DNA from: Caulobacter segnis
GTDB lineage: Bacteria; Pseudomonadota; Alphaproteobacteria; Caulobacterales; Caulobacteraceae
Assembly: GCF_023935105.1 (NCBI RefSeq)
Contig: NZ_CP096040.1
Location: 1,054,001 to 1,118,000 of the forward strand
Direction: 5' to 3'
DNA: 64,000 nt
The notes beneath the pieces are model-generated. The model worked only from the letters and a program-made list of their open reading frames with translations, had not been told where the DNA came from and did no database searches. Every line of letters begins with the position of its first letter. The stretch's first letter is position 1. Shown here piece by piece: positions 39,258 through 48,168 of the stretch. Position numbers and translations under genes: made by a program.

Positions 39258-40748
39258 GTGACCTTGCCCGCCGACATCTCGGAGCGTCTCTCACGCCTGG
39301 CCCTCCCCGGGCAGGCGATCATCGACGGCGCGCGGGTCGAGGCCGCCTCGGGCGCGACCTTCCACAACGTCTCGCCACGCGATGGGCTGGTGCTGAACCA
39401 AGTGACGGCCTGCCAGGGCGAGGACGTCGCCCGCGCCGTCGCCTCCGCCCGCGCGGCCTTCGAGGACGGCCGCTGGCGCGACCAAGGGCCGCGCGCCAAG
39501 AAGAAGGTCCTGTTCCGCCTGGCCGAGCTGATGGAGCGCGACGCCGAGGAGCTGGCCCTGCTGGAAAGCCTGGACGTCGGCAAGCCGATCCGCGACGCCC
39601 GCAACGTCGACATCCCGCTCGCGATCGGCACCTGCCGCTGGTACGCCGAGGCGCTGGACAAGGTCTATGGCGAGGTCGGCGCGTCGCCGGTCGATCGCCT
39701 GAGCTACGCGGTGCACGAGCCGCTGGGCGTGATCGGGGCGATCGTGCCGTGGAACTTCCCGCTGCACATGGCGATGTGGAAGGTCGCGCCGGCCCTGGCC
39801 ATGGGCAATTCGGTGGTGCTGAAGCCCGCCGAGCAATCGCCGCTGACCGCCCTGAAGCTGGGCGAACTGGCCCTGGAAGCGGGGCTCCCGGCCGGGGTGC
39901 TGAACGTGATCCCCGGCCTGGGCGGCGTCGCCGGCGAGGCCCTGGCCCTGTCGATGGACGTCGACATGATCGCCTTCACCGGCTCGGGCCCCGTGGGGCG
40001 CAAGCTGATGGAATATTCGGCCCGCTCGAACCTGAAGCGGGTCAGCCTGGAACTGGGCGGCAAGTCGCCCCAGATCGTCTTCGCCGACTGTCCGGACCTG
40101 GACGCCGCCGCCGAGGCCGCCGCCTGGGGCGTGTTCTATAATCAGGGCGAGGTCTGCACCGCCGCCTCGCGCCTCTTGGTCGAGGCGCCGATCAAGGAAC
40201 AGTTCCTGGAGCGGGTGGTGGCCGTGGCCAAGACCCTGGTCCCCGGCGATCCGCTGGATCCGGAGACGGTGTTCGGGGCCATGGTCAGCGAGCGGCAGAT
40301 GAAGACCGCCCTCGACTACATCGCCACCGCCGACAGCCAGGGCGCGCGCCGCGTGCTGGGCGGCCAGCGGGCGCGGAAGGACAGCGGCGGCTTCTATGTC
40401 GAGCCGACGATCTTCGACCGTGTCGAGGCTGACCACACCCTGGCCCGCGAGGAGGTGTTCGGGCCGGTCCTGGGGGTGCTGACCTTCAAGGACGAGGACC
40501 AGGCCATGCGCCTGGCCAACGACACGGTCTACGGCCTGGCCGCCGGCCTGTGGACGTCGGACATCAACCGCGCCCTGCGCGGGGCGCGGCGGTTGAAGGC
40601 CGGGCTGGTCTGGGTCAACGGCTGGGACGCCTGCGACATCACCATGCCGTTCGGGGGCTTCAAGCAGTCCGGTTTCGGCCGTGACCGCAGCCTTCATGCG
40701 TTGCACAAGTACGCCGACCTGAAGTCGGTGTCCGTGACGCTGAGGTGA
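39258..40748 (+). CDS. puuC: Gamma-glutamyl-gamma-aminobutyraldehyde dehydrogenase-like
   Basis: 496 residues, NAD(P)-dependent aldehyde dehydrogenase. Seen: VPWNFPLHMAMWKVAPALAMGN, FTGSGPVGRKLM (cofactor), LELGGKSPQIVF with the general-base Glu, and the catalytic Cys in NQGEVCTAASRL near residue 300, ending with GWDACDITMPFGGFKQSGFGRD. It is closest in style to PuuC, which oxidises gamma-glutamyl-aminobutyraldehyde made by PuuB. It starts with GTG at 39258, behind a promoter with a palindrome. It is the first gene of the run that leads to the Pot transporter. Confidence 0.88.
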   Translation: MTLPADISERLSRLALPGQAIIDGARVEAASGATFHNVSPRDGLVLNQVTACQGEDVARAVASARAAFEDGRWRDQGPRAKKKVLFRLAELMERDAEELALLESLDVGKPIRDARNVDIPLAIGTCRWYAEALDKVYGEVGASPVDRLSYAVHEPLGVIGAIVPWNFPLHMAMWKVAPALAMGNSVVLKPAEQSPLTALKLGELALEAGLPAGVLNVIPGLGGVAGEALALSMDVDMIAFTGSGPVGRKLMEYSARSNLKRVSLELGGKSPQIVFADCPDLDAAAEAAAWGVFYNQGEVCTAASRLLVEAPIKEQFLERVVAVAKTLVPGDPLDPETVFGAMVSERQMKTALDYIATADSQGARRVLGGQRARKDSGGFYVEPTIFDRVEADHTLAREEVFGPVLGVLTFKDEDQAMRLANDTVYGLAAGLWTSDINRALRGARRLKAGLVWVNGWDACDITMPFGGFKQSGFGRDRSLHALHKYADLKSVSVTLR

Positions 40749-40758
40749 GTGCCGCCCA

Positions 40759-42210
40759 ATGACCAGCAAGTCCCTGAATCTCGTTGAAACCGAAGCCTTC
40801 ATCGACGGCCTCTGGATCGAGGGCGACAAGACCTTCGAGGTGCTCAATCCGGCCGACGGGACGGTGATCGCCAAGGTCGCCGACCTCGGCCCCGGCGAGA
40901 CGCGCGTGGCCATCGAGGCCGCGCATCGGGCCTTCCCGGCCTGGGCCGCCAAGACCGCCAAGGAACGCGGGGCGATCCTGCGTCGGTGGAGCGACCTGAT
41001 GCTGTCTCACGCCGAGGATCTGGCCCGGCTGATGACCGCCGAGCAGGGCAAGCCGCTGGCGGAAGCCAAGGGCGAGGTGGCCTATGGCGCGGCGTTCATC
41101 GACTGGTTCGCCGACGAGGCCAAGCGCGCCTACGGCCACACCATCCCGACCCCGATGCCGGGCAAGCGCCTGGCCTCGATCAAGCAGCCCGTAGGGGTCT
41201 GCGCGGCCATCGCGCCGTGGAACTTCCCGATCGCCATGATCACCCGCAAGGTCGGCCCGGCCCTGGCCGCCGGCTGCACGGTGGTGGTCAAGCCGGCCGC
41301 CGAGACGCCGCTGTGCGCCCTGGCCATCGCCCGCCTGGCGACCGAGGCGGGCGTGCCGGCCGGCGTGCTGAACGTCGTCACCGGCAAGGACAGCAGCGGC
41401 ATCGGCAAGGCGCTGTGCGAGGACAGCCGCGTGCGCAAGCTGTCGTTCACGGGCTCTACCCCGATCGGGAAGATCCTGTACGAGCAGTGCGCCGGCACGA
41501 TGAAGAAGCTCAGCCTGGAGCTGGGCGGCAACGCGCCCTTCATCGTCTTCGACGACGCCGACCTGGAGGCCGCCGTCGACGGCGCCATCGCCAGCAAGTA
41601 CCGCAACACCGGCCAGACCTGCGTCTGCGCCAACCGGCTGATCGTCCAAGCCGGCATCCACGACGCCTTCGTCGCGCGCCTGGCCGAGAAGGTCGCGGCG
41701 ATGAAGGTCGGGCCGGGGACCGGCGAAGGCGTCGTGATCGGCCCGCTGATCAACGACAAGGCCATCGTCAAGGTCGAGGCCCTGGTGCGCGAGGCCGTCG
41801 CGGGCGGGGCCAAGGTGGTGGTCGGCGGCGACCGCCACGACCTGGGCGGGCTGTTCTACCAGCCCACGGTGCTCAGCGATGCGACGCCGGACATGCGGTT
41901 GTTCAACGAGGAGATCTTCGGTCCCGTCGCCCCGGTCGTGAAGTTCCACACCGAGGAGGAGGCCATCCACCTGGCCAACGCCACGCCCTTCGGCCTGGCG
42001 TCGTACTTCTACAGCAAGGACGTGGCCCGCTGCTGGCGGGTGGCCGAGGCCATCGAGGCCGGCATGGTCGGCATCAACGAGGGGCTGATCTCCACCGAGG
42101 TGGCGCCCTTCGGCGGGGTCAAGGAATCCGGCCTGGGTCGCGAGGGGTCTTCCGAGGGCTTGGATGAGTACCTGGAGACCAAGTACCTGTGTTTCGGCGG
42201 GGTCGGATGA
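40759..42210 (+). CDS. gabD: NAD(P)-dependent succinate-semialdehyde dehydrogenase
   Basis: 483 residues. It oxidises succinate semialdehyde (from GABA) to succinate. Seen: MTAEQGKPLAEAKGEV, IAPWNFPIAMITRKVGPALAAGCTVVVKPA, FTGSTPIGKILYEQC, LELGGNAPFIVFDDADLE and the catalytic Cys in YRNTGQTCVCANRL, where the adjacent Cys pair is typical of GabD. EVAPFGGVKESGLGREGS closes the family signature. It overlaps the next gene by ATGA. Confidence 0.92.
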   Translation: MTSKSLNLVETEAFIDGLWIEGDKTFEVLNPADGTVIAKVADLGPGETRVAIEAAHRAFPAWAAKTAKERGAILRRWSDLMLSHAEDLARLMTAEQGKPLAEAKGEVAYGAAFIDWFADEAKRAYGHTIPTPMPGKRLASIKQPVGVCAAIAPWNFPIAMITRKVGPALAAGCTVVVKPAAETPLCALAIARLATEAGVPAGVLNVVTGKDSSGIGKALCEDSRVRKLSFTGSTPIGKILYEQCAGTMKKLSLELGGNAPFIVFDDADLEAAVDGAIASKYRNTGQTCVCANRLIVQAGIHDAFVARLAEKVAAMKVGPGTGEGVVIGPLINDKAIVKVEALVREAVAGGAKVVVGGDRHDLGGLFYQPTVLSDATPDMRLFNEEIFGPVAPVVKFHTEEEAIHLANATPFGLASYFYSKDVARCWRVAEAIEAGMVGINEGLISTEVAPFGGVKESGLGREGSSEGLDEYLETKYLCFGGVG

Positions 42211-43562
42211 TCGCCGAGCTCACCCGCACCGCCACGGACATCCTCGCCGACGAGCGCGCCCGGTTCGTCGCCGAGCATCCGCGCTCGGTCGCCATGGCCA
42301 AGGCCGCGGCCGGGGTCTGGCGCGGCGGGGCGCCGATGCACTGGATGAACGACTGGGCCAGTCCGTCGCCGATCTTCGCCGCCCAGGGCGTCGGGGCGCA
42401 GGTCACCGACGTGGATGGGAAGTTGTATGACGACTTCTGCCTGGGCGACACGCCGTCGATGTTCGGCCACGCCGACGCCTCGGTGGCGGCGGCGGTCGCC
42501 GACCAGATCAAGCGCGGCGCGGGCTTCATGCTGCCGACCGCCTCGGCGGTGATCGTCGGCAAGCTGCTGGCCGAGCGCTTCGGCCTGCCGCTGTGGCAGA
42601 CGGCGACCACGGCCAGCGACGCCAACCGCGCGGCGATCCGCTGGGTGCGGGCGGTGACCGGGCGGCCGGTCGTGCTGGTGTTCGACGGCTGCTACCACGG
42701 CATGGTCGACGACGCCTTCGTGGTGCTGAAGGACGGCGCTTCGGTGATGAAGCCGGGCCTGCTGGGCCAGGTCCACGACCTGACGACCACCACCCGTGTC
42801 GTGCCGTTCAACGATCTCGCCGCCCTGGAAGCGGCCCTGGCCCCCGGCGACGTCGCCGCCGTGCTGGCCGAGCCGGTGATGACCAACTGCGGGATGATCC
42901 TGCCCGAGCCTGGCTTCCACGACGCCCTGCGCGCGCTGACCCGCGACGCCGGAACCCTGCTGGTCATCGACGAGACCCACACCATTTCGACCGGTCCCGG
43001 CGGCTATACCCGCGCCTTCGACCTGGAGCCCGATGTCTTCGTCCTGGGCAAGGCCGTCGCCGGCGGCGTGCCGGCCGCCGTCTGGGGCGTCACGGCCGAG
43101 CTCTCCGCGCGGATGGACGCGGCCCAGGCGCGGATCGGTCCTGGCCAGTCCGGCATCGGCACCACGCTGTCGGGCAACGCCCTGGCGATGGCCGCCATGC
43201 GCGCCATGCTGTCCGAGGTGATGACCGAGGCCGCCTACGCCCGGATGCTGGCCGGGGCCGAGCGCCTGGTCGCGGGCCTGAAGGGCGTGATCGCCGCGCG
43301 CCGCTTGCCGTGGTCGGTGGTGCATGTCGGGGCGCGGGTGGAACTGGTCTTCGCCGACCCGCCGCCCAAGACCGCCGCCGCGATGCGGAAAGCGCTGGAC
43401 CACACCGCCGTGGAAGCGCTGCATCTGTGGCTGATCAACCGGGGCGTCCTGATCGCGCCCTTTCACAACATGATGCTGGTCTCGCCCGTCACCGACGACG
43501 CGGCGATCGACCGGCTGGTCGCGGCCGTGGACGGCTTCGCGGTCGCGATGGGGGACGCATGA
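42207..43562 (+). CDS. Class III aminotransferase (aspartate aminotransferase family)
   Basis: 451 residues, PLP-dependent, related to glutamate-1-semialdehyde aminomutase. Seen: GAPMHWMNDWASPSPIFAAQGVGA, DFCLGDTPSMFGHADASV, FDGCYHGMVDD, LLVIDETHTISTGPGGYTRAF and the PLP Lys in VFVLGKAVAGGVPAAVWG near residue 278. The usual Gly-Ser-Glu anchor is replaced by TTASDANRAAI, so the substrate may differ from the other two aminotransferases. It overlaps gabD (ATGA) and the glutamine-synthetase-like gene (ATGA), so all are one operon. Confidence 0.85.
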   Translation: MIAELTRTATDILADERARFVAEHPRSVAMAKAAAGVWRGGAPMHWMNDWASPSPIFAAQGVGAQVTDVDGKLYDDFCLGDTPSMFGHADASVAAAVADQIKRGAGFMLPTASAVIVGKLLAERFGLPLWQTATTASDANRAAIRWVRAVTGRPVVLVFDGCYHGMVDDAFVVLKDGASVMKPGLLGQVHDLTTTTRVVPFNDLAALEAALAPGDVAAVLAEPVMTNCGMILPEPGFHDALRALTRDAGTLLVIDETHTISTGPGGYTRAFDLEPDVFVLGKAVAGGVPAAVWGVTAELSARMDAAQARIGPGQSGIGTTLSGNALAMAAMRAMLSEVMTEAAYARMLAGAERLVAGLKGVIAARRLPWSVVHVGARVELVFADPPPKTAAAMRKALDHTAVEALHLWLINRGVLIAPFHNMMLVSPVTDDAAIDRLVAAVDGFAVAMGDA

Positions 43563-44938
43563 GCGCTGTAGCCGACATCCAGGAATGCCGGGACTTCCTG
43601 GCCGCGAACCCGCAGGTGAAGTTCGTCGACGTGTTCTTCACCAGCATGACCGGGGTGCCGCGCGGCAAGCGGCTGCGGATCCACGAGCTGCCGGCGATCT
43701 ACGAATACGGCCGCTTCCTGCCGGGCTCGATCCTGGTGGTCGACACCCTGGGCGCCGACTGCGAGGACACGGGCCTGGTTTGGGAGGACGGCGACGCCGA
43801 CCGCCGCGCGCGGCCCGTGCCAGGCACCCTGACCCTGGCGCCGTGGCTGGGTCCCGACGTCGCCCAGGTGATGCTGTCGCTGTACGAACTGGACGGAACG
43901 CCCAACGACTTGGATCCGCGCCACGTCCTCCAACGTGTCCTGGACCGCTACGCCGCCGACGGCCTGACGCCGGTCGCGGCCTGCGAGCTGGAATACTACC
44001 TGGTCGACCTGGAGCGCGGCCCGAACGGCGAGCTGCAGCCGGCCAAGTCGATGCAGACCGGCCTGCGCCCCAGCGGCATCCAGGTCTACGGCCTGCCCGA
44101 GCTGGAGGCCCACGCCCCGTTCCTGCGCGAGCTGTGGGACACCGCCGACGTGATCGGCGTGCCGCTGGAAGGCGCGATCTCGGAGTTCGCCCCGGGCCAG
44201 GTCGAGCTGACCTTGATGCACAAGCCCGACGCCCTGCGCGCCGCCGACGACGCGGTGCTGTACAAGCGCGCCGCCAAGGGCGTGGCCCTGCGCCATGGCT
44301 GCGAGGCGACCTTCATGGCCAAGCCGTGGAGCGACCGCGCGGGCAACGGTTTCCACGTCCATCTCAGCGTCAACGACGCGGCCGGAAACAACCTGTGCGC
44401 CGCCGAGGACCTGGAAGGTTCGCCGCTGCTGAAGCACGCTATCGCCGGCATGAAGGCCCTGCTGGGCGAGGGCATGGCGATCCTGGCGCCCAACGCCAAC
44501 AGCTATCGCCGCTTCAAGGCCAACAGCTACGCGCCGGTGGCCCCGACCTGGGGCGTCAACAATCGCACGGTCAGCCTGCGCGTGCCGGCTGGTCCGCCCA
44601 AGACCCGGCACGTCGAGCACCGCGTGGCCGGGGCCGACGGCAATCCGTACCTCGTTTTGGCCGTGCTGCTGGCCAGCGCCCACCACGGCATCACGAACAA
44701 GCTGGATCCGGGCCCGGCGGTGGTCGGCGACGGCTACGCGGCGGCGGCCAAGGAGAACATCCGCCTGCCCAACAACTGGTTCGCGGCGGTCGACCTGTTC
44801 GAGCGGTCGACCGTGCTGCGCGACTATCTCGGCGACCGCTTCGTGGACATGTTCGTCTCGGTCAAGCGCACGGAACAGGCGCGCTTCTTCGAGGTCGTCA
44901 CCGAACTCGATTTCGATTGGTATCTCCGCAACGCCTGA
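43559..44938 (+). CDS. Glutamine synthetase family protein, polyamine/monoamine ligase-like (first of two)
   Basis: 459 residues of the GlnA fold. Seen: VDVFFTSMTGVPRGKRLRI at the N-terminus, ACELEYYLVDLE (metal Glu), EFAPGQVELTLMH, GNGFHVHLSVND (ATP/Glu site), and PTWGVNNRTVSLRVP with HVEHRVAGADGNPYLVLA. It lacks the adenylylation-type C-terminus of true GlnA and matches gamma-glutamylpolyamine synthetases (PuuA/GlnA3-like), which add glutamate to an amine. A second, divergent copy lies at 51345. It is the last gene before the binding protein. Confidence 0.87.
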   Translation: MSAVADIQECRDFLAANPQVKFVDVFFTSMTGVPRGKRLRIHELPAIYEYGRFLPGSILVVDTLGADCEDTGLVWEDGDADRRARPVPGTLTLAPWLGPDVAQVMLSLYELDGTPNDLDPRHVLQRVLDRYAADGLTPVAACELEYYLVDLERGPNGELQPAKSMQTGLRPSGIQVYGLPELEAHAPFLRELWDTADVIGVPLEGAISEFAPGQVELTLMHKPDALRAADDAVLYKRAAKGVALRHGCEATFMAKPWSDRAGNGFHVHLSVNDAAGNNLCAAEDLEGSPLLKHAIAGMKALLGEGMAILAPNANSYRRFKANSYAPVAPTWGVNNRTVSLRVPAGPPKTRHVEHRVAGADGNPYLVLAVLLASAHHGITNKLDPGPAVVGDGYAAAAKENIRLPNNWFAAVDLFERSTVLRDYLGDRFVDMFVSVKRTEQARFFEVVTELDFDWYLRNA

Positions 44939-44990
44939 CGGCTGAGTAGCGCCCAAGGCACGACACACACGGAACATGAGGGAGTTTCGA

Positions 44991-46085
44991 ATGAGCGGAT
45001 ATCGTAACGGCGGGGCCTCGCGGCGCTCGCTTCTGACGGCCTTCGGCGCGGCCGCCATCGGCTTCAGTTTCACGGCCTGCGGCGAGAAGCCCAAGGCCGC
45101 GGGCGCGGGCGGCGAGGAGCCCAAGCTGAACTTCTACAACTGGGACACCTATATCGGCGAGACCACGCTGGGTGACTTCAAGAAGGCGTCCGGCATCGCC
45201 GTGAACATGAGCCTGTTCGCGACCAACGACGAACTGTTTGCCAAGCTGAAGGCCGGCAATCCGGGCTTCGACGTCATCGTCCCGTCGAACGAGTTCGTGA
45301 CCCGCATGGGCCAGGCCGGCATGCTCGAGCCGCTGGATCACGCCAAGATCCCGAACATGAAGAACATCGACCCGTCCTTCCTCAATCCGGACTTCGATCC
45401 GGGGCGGAAGTACTCGATGCCCTACACCTGGCTGCTGCTGGGCATCGGCTATCGCAAGAGCAAGGTCGACGGCGTGCCCGACAGCTGGAAGTGGCTGTTC
45501 GACAGCGACAAGTACAAGGGCCGCATCGCCCTGTTGTCGGAGAGCGCCGACCTGGTCCGCCTGGCGGCCAAGTACCTGGGCCACTCGGTCAACAACATCC
45601 CCGAGGACATGCTGCCGAAGATCGAGCAGATGCTGATCAAGCAGAAGCCGTTCGTGAAGGCCTTCCACGACGACAACGGCCAGGACCTGCTGGTCTCGGG
45701 CGAGGTCGACCTCGTTTTGGAGTATAACGGCGACATCGCCCAGGTGATGAAGGACGACCCGGACCTCGACTTCGTGGTGCCCAAGGAAGGGTCGTTGATC
45801 AACTCCGACACCCTGTGCATCCCGAAGGGCGCGCCGCGGCCGAACAACGCCCACGCCTTCATCAACTACCTGCTGGACGCCCAGGCCGGAGCCGAGATCA
45901 CCAAGACGATCCTCTATCCGACCCCCAACGCGGCGGCCAAGGCGCTGATGCCGGCCAGCTATCGCGAGAACAAGGTCATCTTCCCGCCCGCCGAGGTCAT
46001 GGCCAAGTGCGAGTACGGCGCCTTCGAAGGGGCCGAGAAGGCCAGCCAGTACGAGGAGCTCATCACGCAGGTGCGGGCGGCTTAG
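44991..46085 (+). CDS. Polyamine ABC transporter substrate-binding lipoprotein (PotD/PotF family)
   Basis: 364 residues. The N-terminus SRRSLLTAFGAAAIGFSFTAC has an Arg-Arg pair and a lipidation Cys, a possible Tat lipoprotein. The body is a type II periplasmic binding fold: LNFYNWDTYIGETTLGDFKKA, FDVIVPSNEFVTRMGQAGML and SMPYTWLLLGIGYRKS, where Asp/Trp/Tyr/Ser positions match the polyamine pocket, and LINSDTLCIPKGAPRPNNAHAFINY. It delivers putrescine or spermidine to the permeases that follow. GGGAG precedes the ATG at 44991. Confidence 0.93.
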   Translation: MSGYRNGGASRRSLLTAFGAAAIGFSFTACGEKPKAAGAGGEEPKLNFYNWDTYIGETTLGDFKKASGIAVNMSLFATNDELFAKLKAGNPGFDVIVPSNEFVTRMGQAGMLEPLDHAKIPNMKNIDPSFLNPDFDPGRKYSMPYTWLLLGIGYRKSKVDGVPDSWKWLFDSDKYKGRIALLSESADLVRLAAKYLGHSVNNIPEDMLPKIEQMLIKQKPFVKAFHDDNGQDLLVSGEVDLVLEYNGDIAQVMKDDPDLDFVVPKEGSLINSDTLCIPKGAPRPNNAHAFINYLLDAQAGAEITKTILYPTPNAAAKALMPASYRENKVIFPPAEVMAKCEYGAFEGAEKASQYEELITQVRAA

Positions 46086-46103
46086 GGGGCTGGTGAAGTC
46101 AAA

Positions 46104-46213
46104 ATCCTCCCCCTAGCGGGGGAGGTGTCGCCGCAGGCGACGGAGGGGGAAGTTCTGCTGACCCTGCGACTTCCCCCTCCGGCCTTCGGCCGCCTCCCCC
46201 GCTGGGGGAGGAT
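46104..46213. repeat. Composite hairpin repeat (family A) inside the transporter operon
   Basis: Two copies of one unit in inverse orientation: ATCCTCCCCC-AGCG-GGGGGAGG, a variable hairpin, GGAGGGGGAAGT. The hairpins are GTCGCC-GCA-GGCGAC on the left and GGCC-GAA-GGCC on the right. Its right end (GGGGGAGGATTGG) supplies the ribosome-binding purines for the next permease gene. It sits between the binding-protein gene and the first permease. Confidence 0.85.
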
Positions 46214-46221
46214 TGGAGAAC

Positions 46222-47133
46222 ATGATGGAACAATCCTGGAAACAGGCGAAAGCCGTCTTCGCCGCGGCGCTGGGACCGCCGCTGGTGTGGCTGGCGCTGT
46301 TCTTCCTGGCGCCGATGGCCATCGTCTGGGCCTACAGCTTCGGCCACAACGAGGGGCTGACGCAGATCGCCATCACCGGCACGTTCGGCAACTACGCCCG
46401 GGCGATCGAGCCGCTGTACCTGAAGATCTTCCTGAAGTCGGCCTGGGTGGCAGGCCTGACCACGGGCCTGTGTCTGGTGCTGGGCTTCCCCGTGGCCCTG
46501 GCCATCACCTTCGCGTCCGACAAGGCCAAGACCTGGCTGCTGCTGCTGATCATGCTGCCGTTCTGGACGAACCTCCTGATCCGTACCTACGCCCTGATCG
46601 CCGTGCTGCGCACCGAGGGCTACGTCAACCAGAGCCTGGAGTGGCTTTGGAAGGGCGGCGGGACCCTGGCGGCGCTTTTGGGCCTGCAGCCGCTGGGCGA
46701 CTTCCAGCCGCTGGAGCTGCTGCACAACAATTTCGCGGTGATCCTGGGGCTGGTCTATGTCCACCTGCCGTTCATGGTGCTGCCGCTGTATTCGGCGCTG
46801 GACCGGCTGGACAAATCGCTGCTGGAGGCCAGCCTGGACCTTGGCGCCGGGCACATGCGAACCCTGTTCAAGGTGGTCGTGCCGCTGGCCCTGCCCGGCA
46901 TCGCCTCGGGGATCCTGATCACCTTCATCCCGGCCCTGGGCGCCTATCTGACGCCCGACCTTCTTGGCGGACCCGACAGCCAGATGATCGCCAACGTCAT
47001 CGAGCGCCAGTTCAAGCGCGCCAACGACTGGCCCTTCGGCGCGGCCATGTCGTTCGTGCTGATGTACCTGACCTTCATCGCCATCGCGATCCAGGCGGTT
47101 CTGGCCAAGCGGACCCCGGAGGCCAAGGCATGA
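46222..47133 (+). CDS. Polyamine ABC transporter permease (PotH-like)
   Basis: 303 residues, six membrane helices. Start helix PPLVWLALFFLAPMAIVWAYSF, LPFWTNLLIRTYALIAVL, and the ATPase-contact EAA loop EASLDLGAGHMRTLFKVVVPLALPGIASG near residue 205, ending with AMSFVLMYLTFIAIAIQAVLA. It forms the channel with the PotI-like protein. The ATG at 46222 (followed by a second ATG) is downstream of GGAGG from the repeat. Confidence 0.92.
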   Translation: MMEQSWKQAKAVFAAALGPPLVWLALFFLAPMAIVWAYSFGHNEGLTQIAITGTFGNYARAIEPLYLKIFLKSAWVAGLTTGLCLVLGFPVALAITFASDKAKTWLLLLIMLPFWTNLLIRTYALIAVLRTEGYVNQSLEWLWKGGGTLAALLGLQPLGDFQPLELLHNNFAVILGLVYVHLPFMVLPLYSALDRLDKSLLEASLDLGAGHMRTLFKVVVPLALPGIASGILITFIPALGAYLTPDLLGGPDSQMIANVIERQFKRANDWPFGAAMSFVLMYLTFIAIAIQAVLAKRTPEAKA

Positions 47134-47170
47134 GCTTCATCGATCCGGTTGCCAAGCCACAGGATCCCGT

Positions 47171-47292
47171 CTTCCCGGCGAAAGCCGGGACCCAGATTCA
47201 GCCTGAGCATCCGGGGTGTTCGCGCCCTTCGACGGTGTCCGCTGGTGTGGCGCCCATGGGTTCGATCTGGGCCCCGGCTTTCGCGGGGGAAG
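47171..47292. repeat. Second repeat family (B) between the two permease genes
   Basis: The left arm (47171-47198) begins CTTCCCGGCGAAAGCCGGGA and continues CCCAGATT. The right arm (47264-47292) is its imperfect inverse. The left arm alone folds as CCCGGC-GAAA-GCCGGG. This type of GCGAAAGC-centred intergenic repeat is common in alphaproteobacteria. Confidence 0.7.
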
Positions 47293-47310
47293 CGGGGAAG
47301 GGGAATGCGA

Positions 47311-48168
47311 ATGGCTAAACGCGCGCCTCCCGGCCCCCTCGAATACCTCCGCCGCTGGCCGATGCAGGCCTGGCTGGCGATGGTGGGGTTGTTCCTCTAC
47401 GCGCCGCTGATCGCCCTGATGGCGTTCAGCTTCAACGACAGCCGGCGCAACATCGTCTGGAAGGGCTTCACACTCAAATATTACGACAAGCTGTTCAATG
47501 ACTCCGCCCTGCTGGAGGCGTTCGGCAACAGCCTGACCATCGCGGCCGTCTCGACGGTGATCAGCCTGGTCCTGGGGGCGGCCGCCGCCCTGGTGCTGTG
47601 GCGCTTCCGCTTCCCCGGCAAGACGGCGCTGGACGGGGCCCTGGCCCTGCCGATCGTGGTGCCCGAGATCTGCATGGGGGTGGCCATGCTGGTGTTCTTC
47701 GCCAAGGTCATGCCCTGGCCGCAGGGCCTGGCCTGGCCGCTGAATCTGGGGGCGATCATCATCGCCCACGTATCGTTCTCGTTCCCGTTCGTGGCGGTGG
47801 TCGTGCGCGCGCGCATGGCCAGCTTCAACCGCGAGATGGAAGAGGCGGCCCGCGACCTGGGGGCAGGCGAGTTCCGCACCATCAGGGACGTGATCCTGCC
47901 GCATATGGCCCCGTCGCTGGTGGCCGGGGCGCTGCTGGCCTTCACGCTCAGCCTGGACGACTTCGTCATCACCTTCTTCACCGCCGGTCCCGACACGGTG
48001 ACCTTCCCGGTGAAGGTCTATTCGATGGTCCGCTTCTCGGTGACGCCGGAGGTCAATGCGGCCTCGACGGTGCTGATCGTGCTGACCGTGCTGCTGACCG
48101 CGGCGGCGCTGAAACTGCAGGGGGACCCAGCCGCCACAGCGGGGCATGGGGCGGGGGACGCTAAATGA
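47311..48168 (+). CDS. Polyamine ABC transporter permease (PotI-like)
   Basis: 285 residues. Six helices; AWLAMVGLFLYAPLIALMAFSFNDSR is the standard PotI N-terminus. The EAA loop is MEEAARDLGAGEFRTIRDVILPHMAPSLVAGALLAFTLSLDDFVITFF, highly typical of PotC/PotI. The start ATG at 47311 has AAGGGG upstream; an ATG two codons earlier is possible. It overlaps the ATPase gene (ATGA). Confidence 0.93.
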   Translation: MAKRAPPGPLEYLRRWPMQAWLAMVGLFLYAPLIALMAFSFNDSRRNIVWKGFTLKYYDKLFNDSALLEAFGNSLTIAAVSTVISLVLGAAAALVLWRFRFPGKTALDGALALPIVVPEICMGVAMLVFFAKVMPWPQGLAWPLNLGAIIIAHVSFSFPFVAVVVRARMASFNREMEEAARDLGAGEFRTIRDVILPHMAPSLVAGALLAFTLSLDDFVITFFTAGPDTVTFPVKVYSMVRFSVTPEVNAASTVLIVLTVLLTAAALKLQGDPAATAGHGAGDAK